From Dasypus novemcinctus (lineage: Eukaryota > Chordata > Mammalia > Cingulata > Dasypodidae), in assembly GCF_030445035.2 (NCBI RefSeq), contig NC_080680.1, positions 116,400,228 through 116,464,227 of the forward strand: a stretch of DNA of 64,000 nucleotides, written 5' to 3'. The translations under genes were made by a program, and so were the position numbers. The notes under the pieces are model-generated. The model saw nothing but the letters and a program-made list of their open reading frames with translations, made no database searches and was not told the DNA's origin. Position 1 is the stretch's first letter; each line of letters opens with the position of its first letter. This document shows positions 35,601 through 47,800 of the stretch, piece after piece.

Positions 35601-38215
35601 TTGCTGACATATGATTTCTGTATAGATTTTAATACCACCAGTTTGGCAGGATAGTAGTGGAAAGAGCATGGGTTTTGGGTCTTGCCTCTGTCCATTGTTA
35701 TCCACCTGTCCTGGGCCAAGTAAACTAGTTTCAAGCAAAAAATATGGCACTCAGGAACCAATGATAAGAGTTAGCTAAATAAAAAATACTTAAGTGTTTT
35801 TAGCCATTTTTGTTGATGTGCTGTTGCTATATTACATTCTTTACAAAATTTCTTCCACTTATTATTTTTTAGGGAACTTCTGTTCTTAAGCAGACTAAAC
35901 AAAAGGCAAATCTTTTTTTGGTTCTATTTTTTCATCTCTGAAATTGAGACTGCACATTCCATCTATTGTCTTTCCCTTCTAAGTTGAAATATTCTATTGT
36001 ATATTTTTTTATCTGAATTGATTCTGTGGTAAGCATCCCTCTGTCTAATTTGGTTTCTCATTAAATAGTTACTGTCTGTTTAAGAGTAAGTTTCCCCAAA
36101 ACTATCACACATCAAACTGATAGGAAGGGTTGGAAAGAGGGGCTGTGCTGATATTCTCCAAACTGTGAGCCCATGTGAGCCCTAAACTATTGATTTGATA
36201 TCATTTCATATTGGTCATGATTATGGAAAGATCAATTTTCACATCCATTTAGACAGAAATTACTGACAACCTATTAAGCTAAATATTTTAATCCTTGTGT
36301 TATCTATCTGCTCAGAAAACTCATAGGAGCATATTGCCCGAAATCAAGTTGGAGGGGAGCTAGAGTCACAGAGTCTGAGCCTTCACCCCTGCCAGGTGTT
36401 TTCTGTTAATGGGTCCCTTCCCCACCAAAAGTGGTGTCCATTTTTCTACCAGACTTTTGAGACTTTGTGTACTCCAGCCACATTTTCCATCTCAGATGTG
36501 CTTGCCTCCACTCCTCCACAGAAACTCCCTTGTCTCAATAGAGGTACTGCTTTCCACTTATTCCTGAACTTGGGTGCAACTTCTCCCTTTCAGCATCCTC
36601 CTCTTTCTCTCTTCTCTTTCAAACTTGTCTGACCTTTCTATGATTGCTGACCTGGACTGAGTCTGCCTTGACTAATTTATTTCTCAAAAGTTTCTTACTT
36701 CTGGGAAATCTTTAAAGTTTCACCCAAGTTACACTATGTAAGTATATTTAAATCACATTTTCATGTATTGTTTTCCTATAACACTATATGAATAGTGAAG
36801 TTTATAATGGCATGCACCTTATATTATTCTTTTATATCTCTTCACTGTGCTTTGAATAGGACTGAATACAGGTAGTTGCTAGTAATATCCTAAAATATTC
36901 TAGTAGTCCAACATCAGTTTACCCTAATTTTTAAATTTTATCTTTCAATAATGTTTTTTAAGAGCTTTTAACAGCATGGTAAACTGGAGTTCTCTGTAAA
37001 ACACAAAAGAAGTATGGTCTTGTCATATTCTGGGTTGCTAAGTCAGTCCACATAATAAGATGGAAGAAAGTCTCTCTGGTTCAGAAAATCTGGATGGTCT
37101 GCTGACTCAGTGTAGATTAAAGCCTTGACACTGTAATTTCTAGACAAGTTTCGTCAGCATCCCCTAGGAGATTATTAGAATTGCATAGTCTCTCTCCCTC
37201 CCTAATCTATAAAACTGAAACTGCAGTTTAACAAGTTCACCAGGCAATTTCCATACATATGAAAATTCATGCCTCAGAAAACTAGACTTAGTGTGAAAGA
37301 CCTGAGCTTCAAGTTCTACTTTGTTTACTGTCTGCATAACATTGGTCAAATTCTGTCTTGTTCATTGGAAGGCAAATGGGATGATTATACTTTGTAAAAT
37401 GTAAAGTGGTATACTCAAATATATGCACTTCTTTATAAAGTACTTAAACATTATCCTTCTTTTCCCAGGTTGACTTAAACAAGTAAATAATCAAGATAAG
37501 CTCTGAAACTGTAGAATAAAACAAGTGAAGAGACTATGTAATGTTCTCCAAAGATTCTCCATCATATCCATGGAAAACTCATCCATTAAGTGGTCTTGTC
37601 ATAACAATCAATCAAGACACTAAGAGAGAGCTTAATGGGACAGCAATAACTGATTCTGCCTTCAATTAGATGTTAAATTGAAGTATATGCTATTCAATTT
37701 ATGATGACTAAATGTCTATAAATATACACAATTTCACAGACTAAATATGGTGCATAGTGCCAGGTATAGGAGAGAATATGAACAATAACTAAAGTTGCTT
37801 TGAAATTTTGATCACCGATTATTAACACTGAATCTAAATTTCAGTTGTTGTTGATTTGTCTTGGGCCTCCACCGCTGCTTGCTTCCTAGTCAGATGATTG
37901 AAAAAGTCAGGACTGTAGTCTATTGAATTCCAGGGATTTTAAGAAACCTCAATTCATGAATGGGTCTTCAAGAAGAAACATTGATTCTATATCTCTATCT
38001 GATCATAGGTATACATATTTACACACTGGGTATGAGGGGTAGGTAATTCCAGTATTCCCAATTTCTAATCACACAGTGGTTGCAGATATGATGCATAGAT
38101 GTAAGAGCTTCAAACAAACCCCTTCTATTCCATCCTAAAATAATGATTGCTCATGTAATTTTTAAATTGTTTCTTGACATTGACCATATTTTATGTGAAG
38201 TTTTCCTTTGAAATT

Positions 38216-39184
38216 ATGGAAGTGGATGGCATGGATAAGTATAACCAGACATTTTTATCAGAATTTCTTCTCCTTGGGCTTTCTGGGTACCCAAAGACTG
38301 AGATCATTTACTTCTTTCTAATTCTTGTGATGTATCTAGTGATTCTTACTGGCAATGGTATTCTCATCATAGCAAGCATCTATGATACCCATCTTCATAC
38401 TCCCATGTACTTCTTCTTGGGCAACCTCTCTTTCCTGGATATCTGCTATACATCCTCCTCTGTTCCCTCAACATTGGTGAGTTTAATCTCAAAGAAAAGA
38501 AATATTTCCTTCTCTGGATGTGCAGTGCAGATGTTCTTGGGATTTGCCATGGGGTCAACAGAGTGCTTGCTCCTTGGCATGATGGCTTTTGACCGCTATG
38601 TGGCCATCTGTAACCCTCTGAGGTACCCTGTCATCATGAACAAGGTGGTATATGTTCTGATGGCTTCCACGTCATGGTTCTCTGGTGGAGTCAACTCAGT
38701 TGTGCAAACAGCTCTTGCCATGCAGCTGCCATTTTGCGGGAATAATGTTATCAATCATTTCACATGTGAAATCTTAGCTGTTCTCAAGTTAGCTTGCGCT
38801 GATATATCCATCAACATTATCACTATGGTAGTATCCAATATGGTCTTCCTGGTTCTTCCATTGCTGGTCATTTTTTTCTCCTACATGTTCATCCTCTACA
38901 CTATCTTGAGAATGGACTCAGCTGCAGGGAGACGCAAGGCCTTTTCCACTTGCTCTTCGCATCTGACTGTGGTGATCATATTTTATGGAACCATTTTCTT
39001 TATGTATGCAAAGCCCAAGTCCCAAGACCTGCATGGGGAAGACAAGTTTCAAGCTTCAGACAAGCTCATTTCCCTGTTTTATGGGGTAGTGACCCCCATG
39101 CTGAATCCTATAATCTACAGCTTGAGAAATAAAGATGTAAAAGCAGCTGTGAAATATCTGCTAAAACACAAACGTATCCAATAA
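38216..39184 (+). CDS. OR13C3: Olfactory receptor, OR13C3-like
   Basis: This is an intact single-exon odorant receptor, a class A GPCR of the cell and ciliary membrane of olfactory neurons that signals through G-olf. The first ATG (38216) has A at -3 and G at +4 and gives 322 residues. The ATG at 38231 matches the start of the neighbouring paralogue and gives 317. Numbered from 38231: N-glycosylation site N5-Q-T; GN in TM1 (41-42); PMYFFL in TM2 (58-63); C97 and C179 for the extracellular disulphide; [10 protein letters not shown] ending TM3 (118-127); SY in TM5 (217-218); [10 protein letters not shown] starting TM6 (236-245); [12 protein letters not shown] in TM7 (289-300). The sequence is closest in my memory to human OR13C3, including the KLISLFYGV region. 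The ligand is unknown. A 180-bp tract looks converted with the gene at 48937. Confidence 0.93.
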   Translation: MEVDGMDKYNQTFLSEFLLLGLSGYPKTEIIYFFLILVMYLVILTGNGILIIASIYDTHLHTPMYFFLGNLSFLDICYTSSSVPSTLVSLISKKRNISFSGCAVQMFLGFAMGSTECLLLGMMAFDRYVAICNPLRYPVIMNKVVYVLMASTSWFSGGVNSVVQTALAMQLPFCGNNVINHFTCEILAVLKLACADISINIITMVVSNMVFLVLPLLVIFFSYMFILYTILRMDSAAGRRKAFSTCSSHLTVVIIFYGTIFFMYAKPKSQDLHGEDKFQASDKLISLFYGVVTPMLNPIIYSLRNKDVKAAVKYLLKHKRIQ

Positions 39185-41038
39185 GAACACATGGAAATAC
39201 CTGTCTTAGTGTAAGAAGCAAAAACAGGACCCATAAGGGTAGCAGAGAGCCTTCCTTTGGAAACCATGGCTAAGGTGTTATATTTCTAACTTTGCACTAT
39301 GAACATCACTCCATTAGAATTACCAAAAATTGCCATCTCCTATAAACTCATTCCCAGTATATCCTGATCTAGATATTAAAAAGACAATGAATTCCATTAG
39401 AATCCCATATGTGGTTATATCTGAAATGAGTATTTTGGTATACTGTGTGGCAACATAGTAGATAAATCACACATAAGCTTTGAAAATAGAGAAATAAGGG
39501 TACAAATCTGCTTTACCACAAGTACTTAAATGATATTGAATTGGTTTTTATTTTTTCTAATGTGTTGTTTCTTTACTTATAATGATATGAGAATAAATAA
39601 AAACTCAGCTTCCAAAGTTGTGTAAAGTTTTAGTAAATAAAAGATTGCAACTACCGTAAGTCCAGTTTCATAGTTTCCTAGAATTTCAATGAGGTTATGA
39701 TTCCAAACGGTGGACTAAATGATACTGCTTAGAGCCTACTATTCCCCTCAGCTACTATGTAGTCTTAAGAGACACCCTGTTAACGTCAATAGCATTTCTT
39801 CTCATTGCTCACCCAACATACACATATTTATATAAGAGAAGATTATCAGGCTTGATGAAGAAGGAATCATGAGAGTACACAATGAATGGTTGACACAATC
39901 CCCTACTGTCTCCATGGGAGATTTGGAATGGTGTTTGTTACTATCCAAGTCATGTTAGTGGGTGCTGCAAGAGAGTTTCTTGAGATTTTCAGTGTCTGCC
40001 AAGAAAAGATTGGCATCTGGTTTGATGAGTGGAAGCTTGCTGATCTCCTCATGCTGCCAACTAGCAAAGGAACTAGTCTGGAGAAGGAGAGAGGTGTTTC
40101 TAAAGGCTGAAATAAACAGAAATGTTTAATATCTTCCCAAGATATTTAAACAGGCTCAGAAAAAGTGGAAAAAAATGATAATTGAGAAAAATACAAGCTC
40201 TTGTTATTCTCCATGGAATTGAAACTCCTCAGTAATCTATTTAGTTCTTCATTATTTTTCCTGTAGATTCCTCATATAGAAGGACAAGGACAGAGTATCT
40301 TTGGGCCACACAATTAATTTATTTCCTAATCTTTGAGCCCATTATGACAAATGGGCTTCAAATTGTTTTTCCTACATATCTGTCCTCTCTTCTATTTGTT
40401 TTAGAGCCAAAACATGACCCCATGTCTCCTCCTGGCGCTGCACTTTCTGTGAATTCACTTCATGGGGTGGACCCAGGTTTCTACTCAAGTGGTCTGCTTA
40501 CAAAAATCCTCTTGTCCTGCCACCGTCCCACCTGGATTGGAGTATTGTCACTGCAGAGAATCTCCAGCTGCTGGTCCTTCTCCTCTGGTTTGAAGTGCAT
40601 TGGTCATTGCTCTTGGTTCTATTCAGACAAGCCATTACTTGATCCTTTTAGTGGTGGTTTTTTAATTTCTGGCACCTTTCCCTCACCTTTGCTTTCATCA
40701 AGCCCTGTTATATTGCATTACTCCTTGTGTAATTCACCTTAACCTTTGACTTATGCTAAAAAGTCAAAGCATGTAAAAAATTGTTTCTCGTTTCAGCCAA
40801 CTCCTTCGTGCCTTTATTCTGCCTCTAGCCCCCTATCACACAAACCAAAGGGTGGCAGCATCTCATGCACATTTATGTTACTTTGAATACTTACCCTGAA
40901 AAGATTGATTAAAAACCCTTCATTCCATTGGTATGTAAAAAACAAAACAGTTGCAGTATTGCAATGTTTGAAAGAGGCAAGTGTGCTCCTGCTGATCAGC
41001 AAGGAGAACCAGGGCATCTCAAAAGGTTCTTAAGTGTA

Positions 41039-41477
41039 TGTGATGGTTTGGAGCTATATAACCCAGAAAAACATGTTCTTAAACTTAACCCATTCCTGTC
41101 TTTTACATGGGACCTTTTCATGAGGAGTGGCCCAGATGAATCAAAATGAGTCCTAATCTTATTACTGAAGACCCTTATACAGAAGGTCAAAGAGAAAGAC
41201 AGAGGACATTGTCAGAAGCTGACTGACAACATAACCTAGAAGAGAAGGGAGAGACAAAAGGAGGCAGCCATGTACATTACCATGTGACAGAAAAGCCAGG
41301 GACCAAGGATCTCAGGCAGCCAGCGCCAGAACCGCACGGTCTTCTGGGAGAAAGCACTGCCTTCATGATTCTTTGATTTTGGATGTCTTCTAGCCTCAAG
41401 TCTGTGAAGCAATAAATTCCCTTTGTTAAACCAATACATTGCATGGTATTTTCTTTGGCAGCCTGGAGAACAAAAGA
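41039..41477 (+). mobile_element. Solo LTR, MaLR-like, 439 bp
   Basis: It begins TGTGATGG and has AATAAA at 41411-41416. A 5-bp repeat GTGTA flanks it (41034-41038 and 41478-41482). Copy B of the duplication carries the empty site: sequence around 51290-51330 runs straight across, with ATGTA at 51306-51310 in place of the target. The right end has decayed from the usual CA. Confidence 0.75.
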
Positions 41478-41645
41478 GTGTATTAGTAACTGATAAATAA
41501 ATAAATATTTTTAACAACTCCAAAAAATATAAATTCAGAAGAAATTGTTGATTTTATTTTACCTTCCAAATATATAATTGTAAATATTTCTCTTAGTAAT
41601 TAGGAGTAATGGTATTCATCTGGTTTTTATGTTGATTTATCACTT

Positions 41646-42050
41646 GATGTTCCATGATCATTGGTTACAGGTCTTTAAAAAAAAAGTATAATGCTTATGG
41701 TTTCACAGGATAAATTCTAAGAAGTGAAATTAGTTGGGTAGGTGGTATGAACTTAAAAAATTTCTCTGCCTAAATTAATCCCCAGACAGATCATACTACA
41801 CTGTACACCACTTTTTTTAAACATGCATGCAATTTTATTGTAATTAATGGAAATGGTAATAAGTGGAAAGAAATATATAATTCAAAAACATCATGAAAAA
41901 GTTGGAATACATGCATACAAAGCACACCATATCACAAGAACACAAATAAACATAAGCACCTAAGGGAGTGCCCCGCAGGGGTCCCTCTGGGTTTTGTCTA
42001 GAGCAGTTGAATTGGAGTCCACAAAGTGATGGTCCTGAGAGGAAGCACAT
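41646..42050. other. Non-coding sequence
   Basis: No gene or recognised repeat. The minus-strand frame at 42050-41844 has no family signature. Confidence 0.3.
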
Positions 42051-42081
<31 letters not shown>

Positions 42082-43760
42082 CAGGATAGGCAGGTGTGTA
42101 GAGTTTATTAAGAAACAGGAGAAAAAAGTACACTGCCCCAGACATGGGTGAGGGCATGCTACAAGGTGAGATGCCTAAGCAGATTATTAATTCTCATGGA
42201 AGGAGAGGAGACAGGGATCTCAAACCTGCCTTCCCAGAAAAAGGGGAACAGAGGTTTTTACAGAATCAAACAGGGGATTGTGGCATGGTTAGCATAACAA
42301 TGGCAAGTATACACAAAGGTGAGCCTAGTTATTACAGGGGATTGTGGCATGGTTAGCATAACAATGGCAAGTATACACAAAGGTGAGCCTAGTTTTGAAA
42401 TAACCATAAACAAGAGTATGGTCAGTCTAGCCAGTTTCAATAATTTCAGATATTAACTTTTGGCTATTGTTAGTATCCTGGAAAAGTAAGAAAAAGTACC
42501 TATATAGTGTTTTGGTAATCATAATCATTTGTCAATTCTTAACTCTCCTTTACAGTTTCAGGCTTCGTTTTCGCTTCAAAACAAGCTGGGCACTTTTGCT
42601 AATCAACTAAGCAAATAAAACATTTTAACATTGAGTTATGGAGGACAGGACTGCCCCAATCAAGACCCGGTATTCATAGAAACCAAGGCGGGGCTGTATT
42701 AAAATTGCTGTATTCAAGACCCCTCTGGAATAGGATCAATTCACCAATCTTGGGGAAAGGGACAAAGACTGCTCTTAACTGCTTGCTGCTGGCAAGGGGC
42801 TGAAAGGTGAGATGGCTGCGATGGAGATATCGTTGATTGGACATTCCTTTATCTGGGTCACTGGTCGGGCAAGGCCTATGTGCAAAGAAGAGTCCAGTAG
42901 CCTGCAACTGCTCAAAAAAAAAGATGTGATTAATTTTAAGATAATTGCAAGATGAAAAAAATATTTCTTATAGGTCAAGCAAACTTGAGGAGTTAGAGTT
43001 CCAAGAGGGAATCATTTATTGATTCCCAGACTTACTGGTTGAAGGTGGGGTTAAAGTTATGTAGTCAGGTCCCTTGTTTATATAGTTTCTGTATTGTAAC
43101 CTGTTAATTCCTTTTCCTGGGCTAAGATGGGTGAAGTTTTAATAATGAAATCCTCTTTCTATTTACTCATGAGGCAAGGGAGGTTACATAGGGATAGAAT
43201 TTCAAGAAACAAGATGAAGGGAGCTTTTCTGGTATTTAGTGGGGTCTGTTGATCATGAAAACCCCTAAATCGAGGTTAGCCAAGGTGCATGTAATCTCTG
43301 CCACTAGGAGAGAGATTAGAGTGAGAAAGCAAGGCCAGCAAGGGTATGAAGTTAAATATTCAGTTTGGGGTTTCCCTGGGCTTGGAGGATGATTCCTGAA
43401 AAATCATTTCAGCTCCACCCTAGAAAGTCTGTCATTTCACCCTGGTGTGGTGGATTCATGGTGAGATTCCCTAAAACCTGAGACATGAATGAATGGCAGG
43501 AAGTACTAGGTGGGGCGCAGTTCACTTGGGGCTGAGTTGACAGTCAGGATGGGACCTTTCAGAGGCGAAGCCAACCCAAGGCTCCTTGTTCAACTCTAGG
43601 CAGTGTCATGTCTATGGGGAAGTTAAGGTGCTTAGAAGCAAAACTTTGGACCCCATTCATGTATGCCCCTAAAGATCTAAAATATTGCATAGCAGTTAAT
43701 CCAGAATTAGCGTACGAGTCACCTATATTCTCATTTTTAAGAAATAGGTTGCCATAAGCA
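42051..43760 (-). repeat. Possible antisense retroposed element with A-rich tail
   Basis: The plus strand starts with TTTTGTTTTTG-type repeats (42051-42080). On the minus strand this is an A-rich tail, preceded by an AATAAA signal (complement at 42105-42110). That layout fits a polyadenylated transcript copied in the minus direction. The rest is not recognised. It contains a 64-bp tandem duplication. The right border is uncertain. Confidence 0.35.
42271..42396. repeat. Tandem duplication, 64-bp unit
   Basis: Two units start at 42271 and 42335. The first 60 bases of each are identical, which indicates a recent duplication. Confidence 0.9.
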
Positions 43761-44892
43761 TTTTATTTTTATTTTTTAAATTAAATTAAATTTTAAAAAG
43801 ATACTTAGATATATCAAGGTCACATAAAAATATAGGAGATTCCCACATGTCCTGCTCCCCACACCTCCCACATTTCCTCACATTAACAGCATCTTTTATT
43901 TGTGTGGTACATTTGTTACAATTGATGAACACACTTTGGAGCATCGCCACTAAGCATGGATTATAGTTTACATTGCGGTTTATTTATACTCTCTCCTGCA
44001 CAATTTTGTGTTATGGCAAGATATATAATGGTCTGTATCTGTCATTGCAATGTCATTCAGCACAATTCCCAAGTCCCCCAGGTGACCCATATTACACCTG
44101 TTTTTCTCTCTCCCTCCCCTCAGAACCTCAGTGGCCACTGCCTCCACATAGATGATGTAAGTTCTTCCATTGCTTGAATCACCGTAAGTCTATAGTAGAA
44201 TACCAGAAAGTCTCCTCTATGACAGGAGTAGGCCCATCCCTAGCCCCCAACCCAAATAACAGCCACAACTTGCAGCAGTTGCAAGTTTATAATTAACCTG
44301 CCCCATTGTGGAACTGTGACCAGCAGTTTACTCAGAAGGAGTCACATCCCGTGACAAAAAGCAGCCCCCCATCTTGAGCCGATGTGTTCAGATACAGTTC
44401 ATATCCTCACAAGAATAGACAAAGAAGCCACATGACACCACCAACCCCTCCCATATCCCTTGAATTCACTGCCCCTAGCCCACCACTCCTTAGCCATCCC
44501 TATAGGCCCTCGAGTCTTACCCAAGCCCCAACCCCCTCCCACTAACTCAGCATGTTCCCACCTATAGATGTGCTGTATAAATTCATGACTGCCTCTGCCA
44601 CAGGTGGGCTGAAGTTTCTATCTTCAGTCCCCTTCCTGTTGGATTTTCTCAATAAATCCTTGCCTGCAATTGCTGGTCTCTGCAATTGCTGGTCCCAATT
44701 GTCTCTCTCTGACATCTAGCACTCTAGTCCTTCATTCATTCCCCAGTCCTGAGGATTCTGGGATGGTGATGCCTCTTCAGCTCTACTTGAGAGGGGGCTT
44801 TCATCTTTTGGGGCAGATGAATAGGACTTTCTTGCTTGCACTTGCAGATTCTCTCTATTCTTTGGAATGGTCATTGTCCATCATCATCTTCT
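43761..44892 (-). repeat. L1 3'UTR-type fragment split by an LTR
   Basis: This is a minus-strand fragment related to 22400-23460. It begins with an A/T-rich tail on the left. The solo LTR at 44220-44721 interrupts it, and the element is continuous once the LTR is ignored. The right end is 5'-truncated, next to duplication copy B. Confidence 0.7.
44220..44721 (+). mobile_element. Solo LTR, 502 bp
   Basis: It starts TGACAGGAG and ends CTAGCA, with a 5-bp repeat CTCTA on both sides (44215-44219 and 44722-44726). TATAA lies at 44576-44580 and AATAAA at 44651-44656, as expected for U3 and R. A short internal repeat (TGCAATTGCTGGTC twice) follows the poly(A) signal. The family is probably ERV1- or ERV-L-like. 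No internal viral sequence remains. Confidence 0.8.
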
Positions 44893-47800
44893 TGTTTCCA
44901 TTTACATTTTAATGCAAGCATAGCATGCTTGTGACATATGTCTGTGTATATGCAGTGTGTGTGTTTGTTTTATGTCTGTGCAGAAATACTACTTCTGCTT
45001 TCTTAAGTGAACTGTTTTTTCTCAGAATCCAAGTTGTCACAGAGAAATATGCCATTTATTTGAATATTATAGTCTAAACTTAAGTGTTACTATCTAGAAT
45101 ATAGTTTATTAGACTTTAATGAAACACTTAAATTCAGTAATGTGCTATATACCTATCTGAACTCATGGCCCAATTATTTATTCTGGATGTTTTTTCCTTT
45201 GGGAGACTTAAAAATGTAGCCTCACTTTTGTCCTGCAATTTTAGTTTTCTTTTCCCTCAGCAAAAAGCTAACTTTTCTTAAAGAACACTAATAAAACAAG
45301 CAAAAAGAACAACAATAATGTATTTAATTTACAGCAAACCTTCTTTTATTTCACTCATGCTATCTAGATAATTTTCTTCCATTCTAGCATTTACTTTAAC
45401 TTTCTTTAGGTAAATATATTTTTAATTGGAAAGCTTTCACATTTCATATGATGTATGTTTTGCAAATATTTCACTGATTTCTAAAAGTTACATTGTCAGG
45501 CAAACTTTATTTCATTTTTTAAAATTTTTGTTCAACACAATTTATTCCCAGCACCACTCTTAATTGGGTCTGTGGAACACTGTCCCTGATGCACCAAGAA
45601 ATTTCTCCATTCCCCACATCTTTCACTCCAACATTAAATTGCTTTGGGAATTGGGGAACAATTACAATCATTGTTGCATAACAAATATTTATTCTTCTAC
45701 ATTTGTGGAATCTGGCATCATTTGTTGCACCTGATCTTAGTTCAGAACGCTGATATAAATATAAAAGAAAAAGTAACTGGCTCTGCCAAGGGGTGGAAAT
45801 TATTTATCAGCATAAAGGTAAGTTCTAAAAAACATGAAACTTTATCAAGGTGCTTCCCCATGCCTCTTGTTATCTCATAATATACAAGGAAAGCAGTTTA
45901 AGGTGCTGAGAGCAGAAGGAAACAAAGGCAACAAGGCAGGCTTTGAATTGCTGTTGGGACTTTTGCCCTAGAGGGGAAAGTTTGCAGCAGGTGGCATGAA
46001 TGACTGTTGTCTGGAAGGGGAGACAACCAACTCTCCAGGCATGACCAACGGAACTGGACCTGAAACTTTGCCATATCTTCCATAATTCCATAACCTGCCA
46101 TTTTTCTTCTGTTTGCATTTGGTGTCCTCTGACCAATTCCTGGACCACCCTCTGGGAGAATTTTGATTTCACATCAAAGGACTTCTGAGTGACTGTAGAA
46201 TTGTTTCACAGAAAGTGGAGTTTTCTCATGCACATAATTGACAGCCATCCTTCCTCCATCATAGGAAGTGCTAAGGCCTCAAGACTAAGACATTTCCCTT
46301 GTACTCTGTTAACTGAGTATAGTCAAGTCTTGCCTTTACGTGCTAACCTTATCTACAGCATTAGCTCGCTGTTCTCTGTTGTTGGCAAATGATTTCTACA
46401 CAGGTTTTAATGTCACCAGTTACATAGGGTTGCAGTGGAAAGAGCATGCATTTTACCATTGCCCATAACCTCAGCCCAGCAAACTAATTTTAAGCCCTAC
46501 CAAATAGAAGCTTGCAATGAAAAGCCTTTGAATAAATGAATGAATGCTTTTTTCATATAGGTACTTCTGATCCTAAGGTGAAAAATAAAAATTACAAATA
46601 ATTTGAGTTTCAATTTTCTCATCTCTAAGATGTGGATTTCTTTGTCTCTCTGATTTATGTTGAAAGTTTCTACTTTTAATCTTTAACCAATTTTTTTTCT
46701 GTAGTGAAAATCTCTCTGTTGAATTTGGCTTTTGACTTCATGCACTATACCCTGTTGAGAAAGTTTTTTTCACAAAATATCAAACAATAAACTGAATATG
46801 AGGGGGAAGTAGTATGTCTGCTGATATCCTCAAAACTGTTAGCCCAAAAGAATCCTACACTTGTAATTTTGATTAGCCTGAAAACTGGTGGTGATTATGA
46901 AAACTTGAATATTCATATACAAGTCAGAAACTACTGATGACCTCATTAATCTAAACGTCTTAATTCCTTGTGTCACTTTTCTGCTCAGAAACATCACAAA
47001 AGCTTATTGAATTATTTTAGGTTTGGAGGGGAGCTTTAGTCACAGGGTGTAAACATTCTCCCCTGTTTGGGCCTTCCTAATGGTGGGTCTCTTCCTTTTA
47101 AAATGAACTATCAATCTCAGCCTGACTTTTGAACATTTACCTCTACCTGCTTCATTTATTTTCTCAGATGTGCTTCCCATCATAGTCCAAAAAGGAACGG
47201 TTAATCTGCTTATGCCTTAACTCTGTTCGACCTTTTCTCCCTTCTGAGATACTTGTCTTGTGTGCTTCTCTTTCACACCTGTCTAAATCCTTTCCTGGCC
47301 TCCAGATACAGCCTAAGTCAGAAACTCTTCCTGAACTCTCTCAACTTTCTCATTAAACTCCTCCTTCAGGTAATATATAAAAATGTCTCACAATGTAATG
47401 ATACTGTATTTCAAATTATTCCACATGTTCTTTTCCTTTTTCCCATACTGAATTATGAACTTTATGATAGCAGACATCTTGTTTGATTATCCTTTCTCTG
47501 CTTGGAACAGGATTGTGTCTGAGGGATACTACCAGTATATCCCATCCATATTAGAGTATTCTAGCAAAATTTATCCTTCTTGTATAAAATTGGATTGTCA
47601 ATAATATTTATTTTCTGAATAGTACTGAACAGTGAGATGTGGCCCTGATGTTCCTGTAAAACATAGAAACAAGTATGTTCTTGGTCAACATCCAGGTTGT
47701 TAAACCAGTCTATAGTGAGTCTGACTCACTGGAGAAAAACTGAAGTCTTGCTGTTCAATGTATGGCCCCATTTCCAGAAGCTTCAGCATCCCCTGGGATC

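Larger units (their letters stand above)
33435..41645 (+). repeat. Segmental duplication copy A with OR13C3-like gene
   Basis: Short colinear matches to 44893-51485 run along the whole stretch: upstream (34141 vs 45563, 35200 vs 45960), the gene itself, the 3' flank (39400-39630 vs 49960-50190) and beyond (40500 vs 50790). Copy A is longer because of insertions, including the LTR at 41039-41477. This is a tandem duplication of a receptor gene with its surroundings. Confidence 0.75.

Noticed and set aside
38367-38558. Minus-strand frame opposite the OR gene (also 49073-49312)
   Set aside because: Shadow of the receptor coding sequence on the other strand.
42271-42396. CRISPR-like direct repeat
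   Set aside because: Only two adjacent units without spacers in a mammalian genome; it is a tandem duplication.
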